Source: Sophora flavescens
Lineage: Eukaryota; Streptophyta; Magnoliopsida; Fabales; Fabaceae
Length of the DNA stretch: 64,000 bases
Reading direction: 5' to 3'
Assembly (NCBI GenBank): GCA_030762895.1
Contig: JAUPTC010000136.1
Location: 26,699-90,698 of the forward strand
Part shown: piece by piece, positions 36,561-50,400 of the stretch
Position numbering within the stretch: position 1 is the stretch's first letter
Layout: each line of letters begins with the position of its first letter
Notes under the pieces: generated by a model
The model's database searches: none
What the model was told of the DNA's origin: nothing
Seen by the model: the letters and a program-made list of their open reading frames with translations, nothing else
Translations under genes and position numbers: made by a program

Positions 36561-39500
36561 GTAAACTAGTATTTATGCTTATTAATCATGACCTAATCCT
36601 AGACCAAATTGAGGGACTCTGAATAAGCTTTCCAACAATGTATCATATGCCTTAATTGAGCTTAAGATGAGTAAGTTAGGCCCGTTTAAGTGAAGGAACG
36701 TCATGGACTGCCCACTGATCCGCGCCAGAGAACTTGTGACCCAATTTAGCCTTGATTTTGGCCTAATTTGACAATTCTTGTGACACTTGAAATTGTAGGT
36801 CTCTTCCTAATCTTTCTAGGGACAGCAAGATCCCCAATATCCGATATTTGTGGCTCTAGTTATGATCTGCGCAGGGCAACAAGGTCAGGATGAGTGAAAA
36901 ATCTGAAAATTAACAATGTTTAGCAATGAAGCCCAATAATGTAAAAGCGAAAGCAATGATTGTAAAAGTTGTCTAATTTTCGTCTCTCTCTGGATTGTGC
37001 GGCTGTAAACTGCTATTTATGCTTACTAATCTTGACCTAATCCTAGACCATATTAAGGGCCTCTGAATAAGCTTTCCAACAAGGTATCATATGCCTTAAT
37101 TGGGCTTAAGATGAGTAAGTTAGGCCCATTTAAGTGAAGGAATATCAAGGACTGTGCACTAATTCGCGCCAGAGAACTCTGGACACGATTTAGCCTTGAT
37201 TTTGGCCTAATTTAACAATTATTTTGAGAACTGAAATTGTAGGACACTTCCTTATCTATCTAAGGACAGCAAGATCACCAAAATCCGATATTTGTAGCTC
37301 TAGTTATGATCTACGCAAGACAACAAGGTCCGAATGAGTGAAGAATCCAAATATTAACAATGTTTAGCAATTAAGCCCAATAATGTAAAAGAAAAAACAA
37401 TGATTGTAAAAGTTACCTAATTTTCGGGTCTCTCTGGCTTGTGCGGCTGTAAACTGCGATTTATGCTTATTAATCATAACCTTAACCCTCGACAAAATTG
37501 AGGGCCTATGAATAAGCTTTCCAACAAGGTTCATATGCCTTAATTGGGCTTAAGATGAGTAAGTTCGGCCCATTTAAGTAAAGGAACATCATGGACTGCG
37601 CTCGGATCCGCGTCAGAGAACTCGGGACCCAATTTAGCCTTGATTTTGGCCTAATTTGACAATTCAAGTCAAACCTGAAATTGTAGGTCTCTTCGTTATC
37701 TTTCTAGGGAAAACAAGATCACCAAAATCTGATATATGTGGCTCTAGTTATGATCTGCGCAATGCAACAAGGTCAGGATGAGTGAAAAATCCAAAAATTA
37801 ACAAAGTCTAGCAATTAAGCCAAATAATGTAAAAGCAAAAACAATGATTGTAAAAGTTGTCTAATTTCAGAGTCTCTCTGGCTTGTACGACTGTAAACTG
37901 CAATTTATGCTTATTAATCTTGACCTAACCCTAGACCAAATTAAGGGCCTCTTAATAAGCTTTCCAACAAGGTTTCATATGCCTTAATTGTGCTTAAGAT
38001 TAGAAAGTTAGGCTCATTTAAGTGAAGGAACATCATGGACTGCACACTGATCAGCATCAGAGAACTTGGGACCCAATTTAGCCTTGATTTTGGCCAAATT
38101 TCACAATTCTTGTGAAACCTGAAATTGTAGGTGTCTTCCCTATCTTTCTAGGGACAGCAAGATCACCAAAATCCGATATCTGTAGCTCAAGTTATGCTCT
38201 GTGCAAGGCAACAAGGTCAAGATGAGTGAAAAATCCGAAAATTAACAATGTTTAGCAATTAAGCCCAATAATGGAAAAGCAAAAACAATGTTTGTAAAAG
38301 TTGTCTAATTTCCGTCTCTCTCTGGCTTGTGCGGCTGAAAACTGCTATTTTTGCTTATTAATCTAGACCTAATCCTAAACAAAATTAAGGGCCTCTGAAT
38401 AAGCTTTCCAACATGGTATCATATGCCTTAATTGGGCTTAAGATGAGTAAGTTAGACCCATTTAAGTGAAGGAATATCATGGACTGCGCACTAATGCGCT
38501 CCAGAGAACTATGGACCCAATTTAGTCTTGATTTTGGCCTAATTTAACAATTCTTTTGAATCCTGAATTTGTAGGACTCTTCCTTATCTTTCTAGGGACA
38601 ACAAGATCACCAAAATCCGATATCTATAGCTCTTGTTATGCTCTGCGCAAGGCAACAAGGTCAGGATGAGTGAAAAATCCGAAAATTAACAATGTTTTGC
38701 AATTAAGCCCAATTACGCCCAATAATATAAAAGCCAAAACAATGATTGTAAAAGTTGACTAATTTCTATCTCTCTCTGGCTTGTGCGGCTGTAAACTATT
38801 ATTTATGCTTATTAATCCTAACCTAACCCTAGACCAAATTAGGGGCCTCGGAATAAGTTTTTCAACAAGGTATCATATGCTTTAATTGAGCTTAAGATGA
38901 GTAAGTTAGGCCCATTTAAGTGACGGAATATCACGGATCACAGACCGATCCGCCCTACGAACTTGGGACCCAATTTATCCTTGATTTTTGCCTAATTTCA
39001 CAAATATTGTGAAACCTGAAATTGTAGTTCTCTTCCTTATCATTCTAGGGACAACAAGATCACCAAAATCCGATATTTGTGGCTCTAGTTATGATCTGCG
39101 CAAGGCAACAAGGTCAGGATGAGTGAAAAATCCAAAAATTAACACTGTTTAGCAATTAAGCCCAATAATGTAAACGTAAAAACAATGATTGTAAAAGTTG
39201 TCTAATTTCCGTCTCTCTCTGGCTTGTGCGGCTGTAAACTGCTATTTATGCTTATTAATCTTGACCAAACCCTAGACCAAATTAAGGGCCTCTGAATAAG
39301 CTTTCCAACAAGGTATCATATGCATTAATTGTGCTTAAGATTAGTAAGTTAGGCCCATTTAAGTGAAGGAACATCATAGACTGCGCACGGATCTGCGTCA
39401 GAGAACTCGGGACCCAATTTAGCCTTGATTGTGGCCTAATTTGACAATTCTTGTGAAATCTGAAATTTTAGGTGTCTTCCTTATCTTTCAAGGGACAGCA

Positions 39501-41600
39501 AGATCACCAAAATCCCACATCTTAATCTCTAGTTATGCTCATGCAAGGCAACAAGGTCGGGGATGAGTGAAAAATCCAAAATTAACAATGTTTAGCTATT
39601 AAGCCCAATAATGTATAAGCAAAAGCAATGATTGTAAAAGTTGTCTAATTTCCGTCTCTCTCTGGCTTGTGCGGCTTTAAACTGTTGTTTATGCTTATTA
39701 ATCTTGACCTAACCCTAGACCAAATTAAGGGCCTCTGAAAAAAATTTCCAATAAGGTATCATATGCCTTAATTGGGCTGAAAATGAGTAAGTTAGGCCCA
39801 TTTAAGTGAAGGAATATCATGGACTGTGCACTAATCCGTGCCAGAGAACTCTGGACCCGATTTAGCCTTGATTTTGGCCTAATTTAACAATTCGTTTGAA
39901 CCCTGAAATTGTAGGACTCTTCATTATCTTTCTAGGAAAGCAAGATCACCAAAATCCGATATCTGTAGCTCTAGTTATGCTCTGCGCAAGGCAACAAGGT
40001 CAGGACGAGTGAAAAATCCGAAAATTAACAATGTTTAGCAATTAAGCCCAATAATGTAAAAGCAAAAACAATGATTGTAAAAGTTATCTAATTTACATCT
40101 CTATCTTGTTTGTGCGGCTGTAAACTGCTATTATTGCTTATTAATCTTGACCTAATCCTAGACCAAATTAAGGGCCTCTGAATAAGCTTTCCAACAAGGT
40201 ATCATATGCCTTAATTGGCTGAAGATGAGTAAGTTAGGCCCATTTAAGTGAAGGAACATCATGGACTGCGCACTGATCCGCGCCAGAGAACTCGGAACCA
40301 AATTTTGCCTTGATTTTGGCCTAATTTGACAGGTCTTGTGAAACCTGAAATTGTAGGTCTCTTCCTTATCGTTCTAAGGACAGCAAGATCACCAAAATCC
40401 GATATCCGTAGCTCAAGTTATGCTCTGCGCACGGCAACAAGGTCAGGATGAGTGAAAAATCCAAAAATTAACAATGTTTAGCAATTAAGGCCAATTAAGC
40501 CCAATAATGTAAAAGCAAAAATAATGATTGTAAAAGTTGTCTAATTTTCGTCTCTCTCTGGATTGTGCGGTTGTAAACTACTATTTATGCTTATTAATCT
40601 TGACCTTACCCTAGATTAAATTAAGGGCCTCCGAATAAAGTTTCTAACAAGGTATCATATGCCTTAATTGGGGTGAAGACGAGTAAGATAGGCACGTTTA
40701 AGTGAAGGAACATCATGGATCGCAGACCGATCCGTGCGGAGAACTCGGGACCCAATTTAGCCTTGATTTTCGCGATAGTTCGACAATTCTTGTGAAACCT
40801 GAAATTGTAGGTCTCTTCCTTATCTTTCTAGGGACAACAAGATCATCAAAATCCGATATCTGTAGCTCAAGTTATACTCTGGCAAAGGCAACAAGGTCAG
40901 GATGAGTGAAAAATCATAAAATTAACAATATTTAGCAATTAAGCCAAATAATGTAAAAGCAAAAACAATGATTGTAAAAGTTGTCTAATTTCCGTCTCTC
41001 TCTGGCTTGTGCGGCTGTAAACTGCTATTTATGCTTATTAATCCGGACCTAACCCTAAACCAAATTAAGGGCCTCCGAATAAGCTTTCTAACAAGGTATC
41101 ATAAACCTTAATTGGGCTAAAGATGAGTAAGTTAGGCCCATTTAAGTGAAGGAACATCATGGACTGCGCACGGATCCGCGTCAGAAAACTCGGGACCCAA
41201 TTTAGCCTTGATTTTGGCCTAATTGGACAATTCTTGTGAAACCTTAAATTGTAGGTCTCTTCCTTATCCTTCTAGCGACAGCAAGATAATCAAAATCCGA
41301 TATCTGTAGCTCTAGTTATGCTCTGGCAAAGGTAACAAGGTCAGGATGAGTGAAAAATCTGAAAAATTAACAATGTTTAGCAATTAAGCCAAATAATGTA
41401 AAAGCAAAAACAATGATTGTAAAAGTTGTCTAATTTCAGAGTCTCTCTGGCTTGTACGGCTGTAAACTGCAATTTATGCTTATTAATCTTGACCTAACCC
41501 TAGACCAAATTAAGGGCCTCTTAATAAGCTTTCGAACAAGGTTTCATATGCCTTAATTGTGCTTAAGATTAGAAAGTTAGGCCCATTTAAGTGAAGGAAC

Positions 41601-44600
41601 ATCATGGACTGCACACTGATCAGCATCAGAGAACTTGGGACCCAATTTAGCCTTGATTTTTACCAAATTTGACAATTCTTGTGAAACATGAAATTGTAGG
41701 TGTCTTCCCTATCTTTCTACGGACAGCAAGATCACCAAAATCCGATATCTGTAGCTCAAGTTATGCTCTGTGCAAGGCAACAAGGTCAAGATGAGTGAAA
41801 AATCCGAAAATTAACAATGTTTAGCAATTAAGCCCAATAATGGAAAAGCAAAAACAATGTTTGTAAAAGTTGTCTAATTTCCGTCTCTCTCTGGCTTGTG
41901 CGGCTGAAAACTGCTATTTTTGCTTATTAGTCTAAACCTAATCCTAAACAAAATTAAGGGCCTCTGAATAAGCTTTCCAACATGGTATCATATGCCTTAA
42001 TTGTGCTTAAGATTAGTAAGTTAGACCCATTTAAGTGAAGGAACATCATGGACTGCGCACTGATCTGCGCCGTAGAACTCGGGACCCAATTTAGCCTTGC
42101 TTTTGGCCTAATTTGACAATTCTTGTGAAACCAGAAATTGTAGGTGTTTTCCTTATCTTTCTAGGGACAGCAAGATCACCAAAATCCGATATTTGTGGCT
42201 CTAGTTATGATCTGCGCAAGGCAACAAGGTCAGGATGAGTGAAAAATCCAAAAATTAACAATGTTTAGCAATTAAGCCCAATAATGTAAACGTAAAAACA
42301 ATGATTGTAAAAGTTGTCTAATTTCCGTCTCTCTCTGGCTTGTGCGGCTGTAAACTGCTATTTATGCTTATTAATCTTGACCAAACCCTAGACCAAATTA
42401 AGGGCCTCTGAATAAGCTTTCCAACAAGGTATCATATGCATTAATTGTGCTTAAGATTAGTAAGTTAGGCCCATTTAAGTGAAGGAACATCATAGACTGC
42501 GCACGGATCTGCGTCAGAGAACTCGGGACCCAATTTAGCCTTGATTGTGGCCTAATTTGACAATTCTTGTGAAATCTGAAATTTTAGGTGTCTTCTTTAT
42601 CTTTCTAGGGACAGCAAGATCACCAAAATCCCACATCTTAATCTCTAGTTATGCTCTGCGCAAGGCAACAAGGTCAGGATGAGTGAAAAATCCGAAAATT
42701 AACAATGTTTAGCTATTAAGCCCAATAATGTATAAGCAAAAGCAATGATTGTAAAAGTTGTCTAATTTCCGTCTCTCTCTGGCTTGTGCGGCTTTAAACT
42801 GTTGTTTATGCTTATTAATCTTGACCTAACCCTAGACCAAATTAAGGGCCTCTGAAAAAAATTTCCAATAAGGTATCATATGCCTTAATTGGGCTGAAAA
42901 TGAGTAAGTTAGGCCCATTTAAGTGAAGGAATATCATGGACTGTGCACTAATCCGTGCCAGAGAACTCTGGACCCGATTTAGCCTTGATTTTGGCCTAAT
43001 TTAACAATTCGTTTGAACCCTGAAATTGTAGGACTCTTCATTATCTTTCTAGGGAAAGCAAGATCACCAAAATCCGATATCTGTAGCTCTAGTTATGCTC
43101 TGCGCAAGGCAACAAGGTCAGGACGAGTGAAAAATCCGAAAATTAACAATGTTTAGCAATTAAGCCCAATAATGTAAAAGCAAAAACAATGATTGTAAAA
43201 GTTATCTAATTTACATCTCTATCTTGTTTGTGCGGCTGTAAACTGCTATTATTGCTTATTAATCTTGACCTAATCCTAGACCAAATTAAGGGCCTCTGAA
43301 TAAGCTTTCCAACAAGGTATCATATGCCTTAATTGGCTGAAGATGAGTAAGTTAGGCCCATTTAAGTGAAGGAACATCATGGATCGCGACCGATCCGCGC
43401 TAGAGAACTCGGAACCAAATTTTGCCTTGATTTTGGCCTAATTTGACAGGTCTTGTGAAACCTGAAATTGTAGGTCTCTTCCTTATCGTTCTAAGGACAG
43501 CAAGATCACCAAAATCCGATATCCGTAGCTCAAGTTATGCTCTGCGCACGGCAACAAGGTCGGGATGAGTGAAAAATCCAAAAATTAACAATGTTTAGCA
43601 ATTAAGGCCAATTAAGCCCAATAATGTAAAAGCAAAAATAATGATTGTAAAAGTTGTCTAATTTTCGTCTCTCTCTGGATTGTGCGGTTGTAAACTACTA
43701 TTTATGCTTATTAATCTTGACCTTACCCTAGAATAAATTAAGGGCCTCTGAATAAAGTTTCTAACAAGGTATCATATGCCATAATTGGGCTCAAGACGCA
43801 GTAAGATAGGCACGTTTAAGTGAAGGAACATCATGGATCGCGCACCGATCCGTGCCAGAGAACTCGGGACCCAATTTAGCCTTGATTTTCGTGATAGTTC
43901 GACAATTCTTGTGAAACCTGAAATTGTAGGTCTCTTCCTTATCTTTCTAGGGACAACAAGATCATCAAAATCCGATATCCGTAGCTCAAGTTATACCTCG
44001 CAAAGGCAACAAGGTCAGGATGAGTGAAAAATCATAAAATTAACAATATTTAGCAATTAAGCCAAATAATGTAAAAGCAAAAACAATGATTGTAAAAGTT
44101 GTCTAATTTCCGTCTCTCTCTGGCTTGTGCGGCTGTAAACTGCTATTTATGCTTATTAATCCGGACCTAACCCTAAACCAAATTAAGGGCCTCCGAATAA
44201 GCTTTCTAACAAGGTATCATAAACCTTAATTGGGCTAAAGATGAGTAAGTTAGGCCTATTTAAGTGAAGGAACATCATGGACTGCGCACGGATCCGCGTT
44301 AGAAAACTCGGGACCCAATTTAGCCTTGATTTTGGCCTAATTGGACAATTCTTGTGAAACCTTAAATTGTAGGTCTCTTCCTTATCCTTCTAGCGACAGC
44401 AAGATAATCAAAATCCGATATCTGTAGCTCTAGTTATGCTCTGGCAAAGGTAACAAGGTCAGGATGAGTGAAAAATCTGAAAAATTAACAATGTTTAGCA
44501 ATTAAGCCAAATAATGTGAAAGCAAAAACAATGATTGTAAAAGTTGTCTAATTTCAGAGTCTCTCTGGCTTGTACGGCTGTAAACTGCAATTTATGCTTA

Positions 44601-44718
44601 TTAATCTTGACCTAACCCTAGACCAAATTAAGGGCCTCTTAATAAGCTTTCGAACAAGGTTTCATATGCCTTAATTGTGCTTAAGATTAGAAAGTTAGGC
44701 CCATTTAAGTGAAGGAAC
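41601..44718. repeat. Higher-order repeat unit, reference copy (7 monomers, 3,118 bp)
   Basis: Monomer anchors lie at about 41601, 42044, 42489, 42931, 43375, 43831 and 44275. Each monomer has its own marker. Examples are TTATTAGTCTAAACC (first), GCCTTGCTTTTGG (second), CCCACATCTTAATC (third), GTTTGAACCCTG with GACTCTTCATTATC (fourth), TTTGACAGGTCTTG (fifth), TTCGTGATAGTTCG (sixth) and TAATTGGACAATTC (seventh). The next unit, 44719-47838, has the same order. Confidence 0.88.
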
Positions 44719-47700
44719 ATCATGGACTGCACACTGATCAGCATCAGAGAACTTGGGACCCAATTTAGCCTTGATTTTTACCAAATTTGACAATTCTTGT
44801 GAAACCTGAAATTGTAGGTGTCTTCCCTATCTTTCTACGGACAAAGCAAGATCACCAAAATCCGATATCTCGTAGCTCAAGTTATGCTCTGTGCAAGGCA
44901 ACAAGGTCAAGATGAGTGAAAAATCCGAAAATTAACAATGTTTAGCAATTAAGCCCAATAATGGAAAAGCAAAAACAATGTTTGTAAAAGTTGTCTAATT
45001 TCCGTCTCTCTCTGGCTTGTGCGGCTGAAAACTGCTATTTTTGCTTATTAGTCTAAACCTAATCCTAAACAAAATTAAGGGCCTCTGAATAAGCTTTCCA
45101 ACATGGTATCATATGCCTTAATTGTGCTTAAGATTAGTAAGTTAGACCCATTTAAGTGAAGGAACATCATGGATCACAGACCGATCTGCGCCGTAGAACT
45201 CGGGACCCAATTTAGCCTTGCTTTTGGCCTAATTTGACAATTCTTGTGAAACCAGAAATTGTAGGTGTTTTCCTTATCTTTCTAGGGACAGCAAGATCAC
45301 CAAAATCCGATATCTGTAGCTCTAGTTATGCTCTGCGCAAGGCAACAAGGTCAGGATGAGTGAAAAATCCAAAAATTAACAATGTTTAGCAATTAAGCCC
45401 AATAATGTAAACGTAAAAACAATGATTGTAAAAGTTGTCTAATTTCCGTCTCTCTCTGGCTTGTGCGGCTGTAAACTGCTATTTATGCTTATTAATCTTG
45501 ACCAAACCCTAGACCAAATTAAGGGCCTCTGAATAAGCTTTCCAACAAGGTATCATATGCATTAATTGTGCTTAAGATTAGTAAGTTAGGCCCATTTAAG
45601 TGAAGGAACATCATAGACTGCGCACGGATCTGCGTCAGAGAACTCGGGACCCAATTTAGCCTTGATTGTGGCCTAATTTGACAATTCTTGTGAAATCTGA
45701 AATTTTAGGTGTCTTCCTTATCTTTCTAGGGACAGCAAGATCACCAAAATCCCACATCTTAATCTCTAGTTATGCTCTGCGCAAGGCAACAAGGTCAGGA
45801 TGAGTGAAAAATCCGAAAATTAACAATGTTTAGCTATTAAGCCCAATAATGTATAAGCAAAAGCAATGATTGTAAAAGTTGTCTAATTTCCGTCTCTCTC
45901 TGGCTTGTGCGGCTTTAAACTGTTGTTTATGCTTATTAATCTTGACCTAACCCTAGACCAAATTAAGGGCCTCTGAAAAAAATTTCCAATAAGGTATCAT
46001 ATGCCTTAATTGGGCTGAAAATGAGTAAGTTAGGCCCATTTAAGTGAAGGAATATCATGGACTGTGCACTAATCCGTGCAGGAGAACTCGACCCGATTTA
46101 GCCTTGATTTTGGCCTAATTTAACAATTCGTTTGAACCCTGAAATTGTAGGACTCTTCATTATCTTTCTAGGGAAAGCAAGATCACCAAAATCCGATATC
46201 TGTAGCTCTAGTTATGCTCTGCGCAAGGCAACAAGGTCAGGACGAGTGAAAAATCCGAAAATTAACAATGTTTAGCAATTAAGCCCAATAATGTAAAAGC
46301 AAAAACAATGATTGTAAAAGTTATCTAATTTACATCTCTATCTTGTTTGTGCGGCTGTAAACTGCTATTATTGCTTATTAATCTTGACCTAATCCTAGAC
46401 CAAATTAAGGGCCTCTGAATAAGCTTTCCAATAAGGTATCATATGCCTTAATTGGCTGAAGATGAGTAAGTTAGGCCCATTTAAGTGAAGGAACATCATG
46501 GACTGCGCACTGATCCGCGCCAGAGAACTCGGAACCAAATTTTGCCTTGATTTTGGCCTAATTTGACAGGTCTTGTGAAACCTGAAATTGTAGGTCTCTT
46601 CCTTATCGTTCTAAGGACAGCAAGATCACCAAAATCCGATATCCGTAGCTCAAGTTATGCTCTGCGCACGGCAACAAGGTCAGGATGAGTGAAAAATCCA
46701 AAAATTAACAATGTTTAGCAATTAAGGCCAATTAAGCCCAATAATGTAAAAGCAAAAATAATGATTGTAAAAGTTGTCTAATTTTCGTCTCTCTCTGGAT
46801 TGTGCGGTTGTAAACTACTATTTATGCTTATTAATCTTGACCTTACCCTAGATTAAATTAAGGGCCTCTGAATAAAGTTTCTAACAAGGTATCATATGCC
46901 TTAATTGGGTCAAGACGAGTAAGATAGGCACGTTTAAGTGAAGGAACATCATGGATCTGCATGACCGATCCGTGCCGGAGAACTCGGGACCCAATTTAGC
47001 CTTGATTTTCGCATAGTTCGACAATTCTTGTGAAACCTGAAATTGTAGGTCTCTTCCTTATCTTTCTAGGGACAACAAGATCATCAAAATCCGATATCTG
47101 TAGCTCAAGTTATACTCTGGCAAAGGCAACAAGGTCAGGATGAGTGAAAAATCATAAAATTAACAATATTTAGCAATTAAGCCAAATAATGTAAAAGCAA
47201 AAACAATGATTGTAAAAGTTGTCTAATTTCCGTCTCTCTCTGGCTTGTGCGGCTGTAAACTGCTATTTATGCTCATTAATCCGGACCTAACCCTAAACCA
47301 AATTAAGGGCCTCCGAATAAGCTTTCTAACAAGGTATCATAAACCTTAATTGGGCTAAAGATGAGTAAGTTAGGCCCATTTAAGTGAAGGAACATCATGG
47401 ACTGCGCACGGATCCGCGTCAGAAAACTCGGGACCCAATTTAGCCTTGATTTTGGCCTAATTGGACAATTCTTGTGAAACCTTAAATTGTAGGTCTCTTC
47501 CTTATCCTTCTAGCGACAGCAAGATAATCAAAATCCGATATCTGTAGCTCTAGTTATGCTCTGGCAAAGGTAACAAGGTCAGGATGAGTGAAAAATCTGA
47601 AAAATTAACAATGTTTAGCAATTAAGCCAAATAATGTGAAAGCAAAAACAATGATTGTAAAAGTTGTCTAATTTCAGAGTCTCTCTGGCTTGTACGGCTG

Positions 47701-48284
47701 TAAACTGCAATTTATGCTTATTAATCTTGACCTAACCCTAGACCAAATTAAGGGTCTCTTAATAAGCTTTCGAACAAGGTTTCATATGCCTTAATTGTGC
47801 TTAAGATTAGAAAGTTAGGCCCATTTAAGTGAAGGAACATCATGGACTGCACACTGATCAGCATCAGAGAACTTGGGACCCAATTTAGCCTTGATTTTTA
47901 CCAAATTTGACAATTCTTGTGAAACCTGAAATTGTAGGTGTCTTCCCTATCTTTCTACGGACAGCAAGATCACCAAAATCCGATATCTGTAGCTCAAGTT
48001 ATGCTCTGTGCAAGGCAACAAGGTCAAGATGAGTGAAAAATCCGAAAATTAACAATGTTTAGCAATTAAGCCCAATAATGGAAAAGCAAAAACAATGTTT
48101 GTAAAAGTTGTCTAATTTCCGTCTCTCTCTGGCTTGTGCGGCTGAAAACTGCTATTTTTGCTTATTAGTCTAAACCTAATCCTAAACAAAATTAAGGGCC
48201 TCTGAATAAGCTTTCCAACATGGTATCATATGCCTTAATTGTGCTTAAGATTAGTAAGTTAGACCCATTTAAGTGAAGGAACAT

Positions 48285-49180
48285 CATGGACTGCGCACTG
48301 ATCTGCGCCGTAGAACTCGGGACCCAATTTAGCCTTGCTTTTGGCCTAATTTGACAATTCTTGTGAAACCAGAAATTGTAGGTGTTTTCCTTATCTTTCT
48401 AGGGACAGCAAGATCACCAAAATCCGATATCTGTAGCTCTAGTTATGCTCTGCGCAAGGCAACAAGGTGAGGATGAGTGAAAAATCCAAAAATTAACAAT
48501 GTTTAGCAATTAAGCCCAATAATGTATAAGCAAAAGTAATGATTGTAAAAGTTGTCTAATTTCCATCTCTCTCTGGCTTGTGCGGCTGAAAACTGCTATT
48601 TATGCTTATTAATCTTGACCTAATCCTAAACAAAATTAAGGGCCTCTGAATAAGCTTTCCAACATGGTATCATATGCCTTAATTGTGCTTAAGATTAGTA
48701 AGTTAGACCCATTTAAGTGAAGGAACATCATGGACTGCGCACTGATCTGCGCCATAGAACTCGGGACCCAATTTAGCCTTGCTTTTGGCCTAATTTGACA
48801 ATTCTTGTGAAACCAGAAATTGTAGGTGTTTTCCTTATCTTTCTAGGGACAGCAAGATCACCAAAATCCGATATCTGTAGCTCTAGTTATGCTCTGCGCA
48901 AGGCAACAAGGTGAGGATGAGTGAAAAATCCGAAAATTAACAATGTTTAGCAATTAAGCCCAATAATGTATAAGCAAAAGTAATGATTGTAAAAGTTGTC
49001 TAATTTCCATCTATCTCTGGCTTGTACGGCTGTAAACTGCTATTTATGCTTATTAATCTTGACCTAATCCTAGACCAAATTAAGGGCCTCTGAATAAGAT
49101 TTCCAACATGGTATCATATCCCTTCATTGGGCTTAAGATGAGTAAGTTAGGCCCATTTAAGTGAAGGGATATCATGGACT
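48285..49180. repeat. Tandem duplication of one monomer at the end of the higher-order repeat block
   Basis: The GCCTTGCTTTTGG monomer with GTAGGTGTTTTCC and AAGGTGAGGATGAG occurs twice in succession, at about 48290 and 48735, whereas the preceding units have it once. This is a single-monomer expansion where the regular seven-monomer order breaks down. Confidence 0.8.
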
Positions 49181-49599
49181 GTGCACTAATCCATTCCAAA
49201 GAACTCTGGACCCGATTTAGCCTTGATTTTGGCCTAATTTAACAATTCGTTTGAACCCTGAAATTGTAGGACTCTTCATTATCTTTCTAGGGAAAGCAAG
49301 ATCACCAAAATCCGATATCTGTAGCTCTAGTTATGCTCTGCGCAAGGCAACAAGGTCAGGACGAGTGAAAAATCCGAAAATTAACAATGTTTAGCAATTA
49401 AGCCCAATAATGTAAAAGCAAAAACAATGATTATAAAAGTTGTCTAATTTCCATCTCTCTCTTGTTTGTGCGGATGTAAAATGCTATTATTGCTTATTAA
49501 TCTTGACATAACCCTAGATCAAATTAAGGGTCTCTGAATACGCTTTCCAACAAGGTATCATATGCCTTAATTGGGCTTAAGATGAGTAAGTTAGTCACA

Positions 49600-49660
49600 T
49601 TTAAGTGAAGGAACATCATGGACTACGCACTGATCCCTGAGTGAAAAATCCGAAAATTAA
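49600..49660. repeat. Truncated satellite monomer (about 170 bp missing)
   Basis: CGCACTGATCC at about 49626-49636 runs directly into CTGAGTGAAAAATCC, skipping the segment from GCGCCAGAGAACTCG to AAGGTCAGGA. The following sequence is an ordinary monomer. A few bases (CC/CTGA) are ambiguous at the join. Confidence 0.88.
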
Positions 49661-50359
49661 CAATGTTTAGCAATTAAGCCCAATAATGTAAAAGCAAAAA
49701 TAACGATTGTAAAAGTTGTCTAATTTTCGTCTCTCTCTGGCTTGTGCGGTTGTAAACTGCTATTTATGCTTATTAATACTGACCTTACCCTAGACTAAAT
49801 TAAGGGCTCTGAATAAGCTTTCCAACAAGGTATCATATGCCTTAATTGGGTTGAAAAAGACTAAGTTAGGCACGTTTAAGTGAAGGAACATCATGGACTG
49901 CGCACTGATCCGTGCCAGAGAACTCGGGACCCAATTTAGCCTTGATTTTGGCCTAATTTGACAATTCTTGTGAAACCTGAAATTGTAGGTCTCTTTCTTT
50001 TCTTTCTAGGGACAGTAAGATCATCAAAATCCGATATCTGTAGCTCTAGTTATGATCTGGCAAAGGTAACAAGGTCAGGATGAATGAAAAATCTGAAAAT
50101 TAACAGTGTTTAGCAATTAAGCCAAATAATGTAAAAGCAAAAACAATGATTGTAAAAGTTGTCTAATTTCCGTCTCTCTCTGGGTTGTGCGGCTGTTAAC
50201 TGCTATTTATGCTTATTAATCCGGACCTAACCCTAGACCAAATTAAGGGCCTCCGAATAAGCTTTCCAACAAGGTATCATAAGCCATAATTGGGCTTGAG
50301 ATGAGTAAGTTAGGCCCATTTAAGTTAAGGAACATCATGGACTGCGCACGGATCCGCGT

Positions 50360-50400
50360 CAGAGAACTCGGGACCCAATTTAGGTCTCTTCCTTATCCTT
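50360..50400. repeat. Satellite monomer with about 50-bp deletion
   Basis: GGGACCCAATTTAG at 50370-50383 joins GTCTCTTCCTTATCC, omitting the CCTTGATTTTGG to GAAATTGTAG portion. TAG occurs at both breakpoints. Confidence 0.88.

Larger units (their letters stand above)
37790..49460. repeat. Higher-order repeat block: unit of seven monomers, about 3.12 kb
   Basis: Diagnostic monomer variants recur at a regular long period. The ATCATGGACT copy followed by GCACACTGATCAGCATCAG starts at 38032, 41601, 44719 and 47839, giving 3,569, 3,118 and 3,120 bp. AATCCCACATCTTAATCTC starts at 39511, 42627 and 45748, giving 3,116 and 3,121 bp. Seven anchors fall between 41601 and 44719. By eye the units are almost identical, while the seven monomers within one unit differ clearly. 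The first unit has an extra diverged monomer, and the block decays after about 48.5 kb. Confidence 0.9.
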
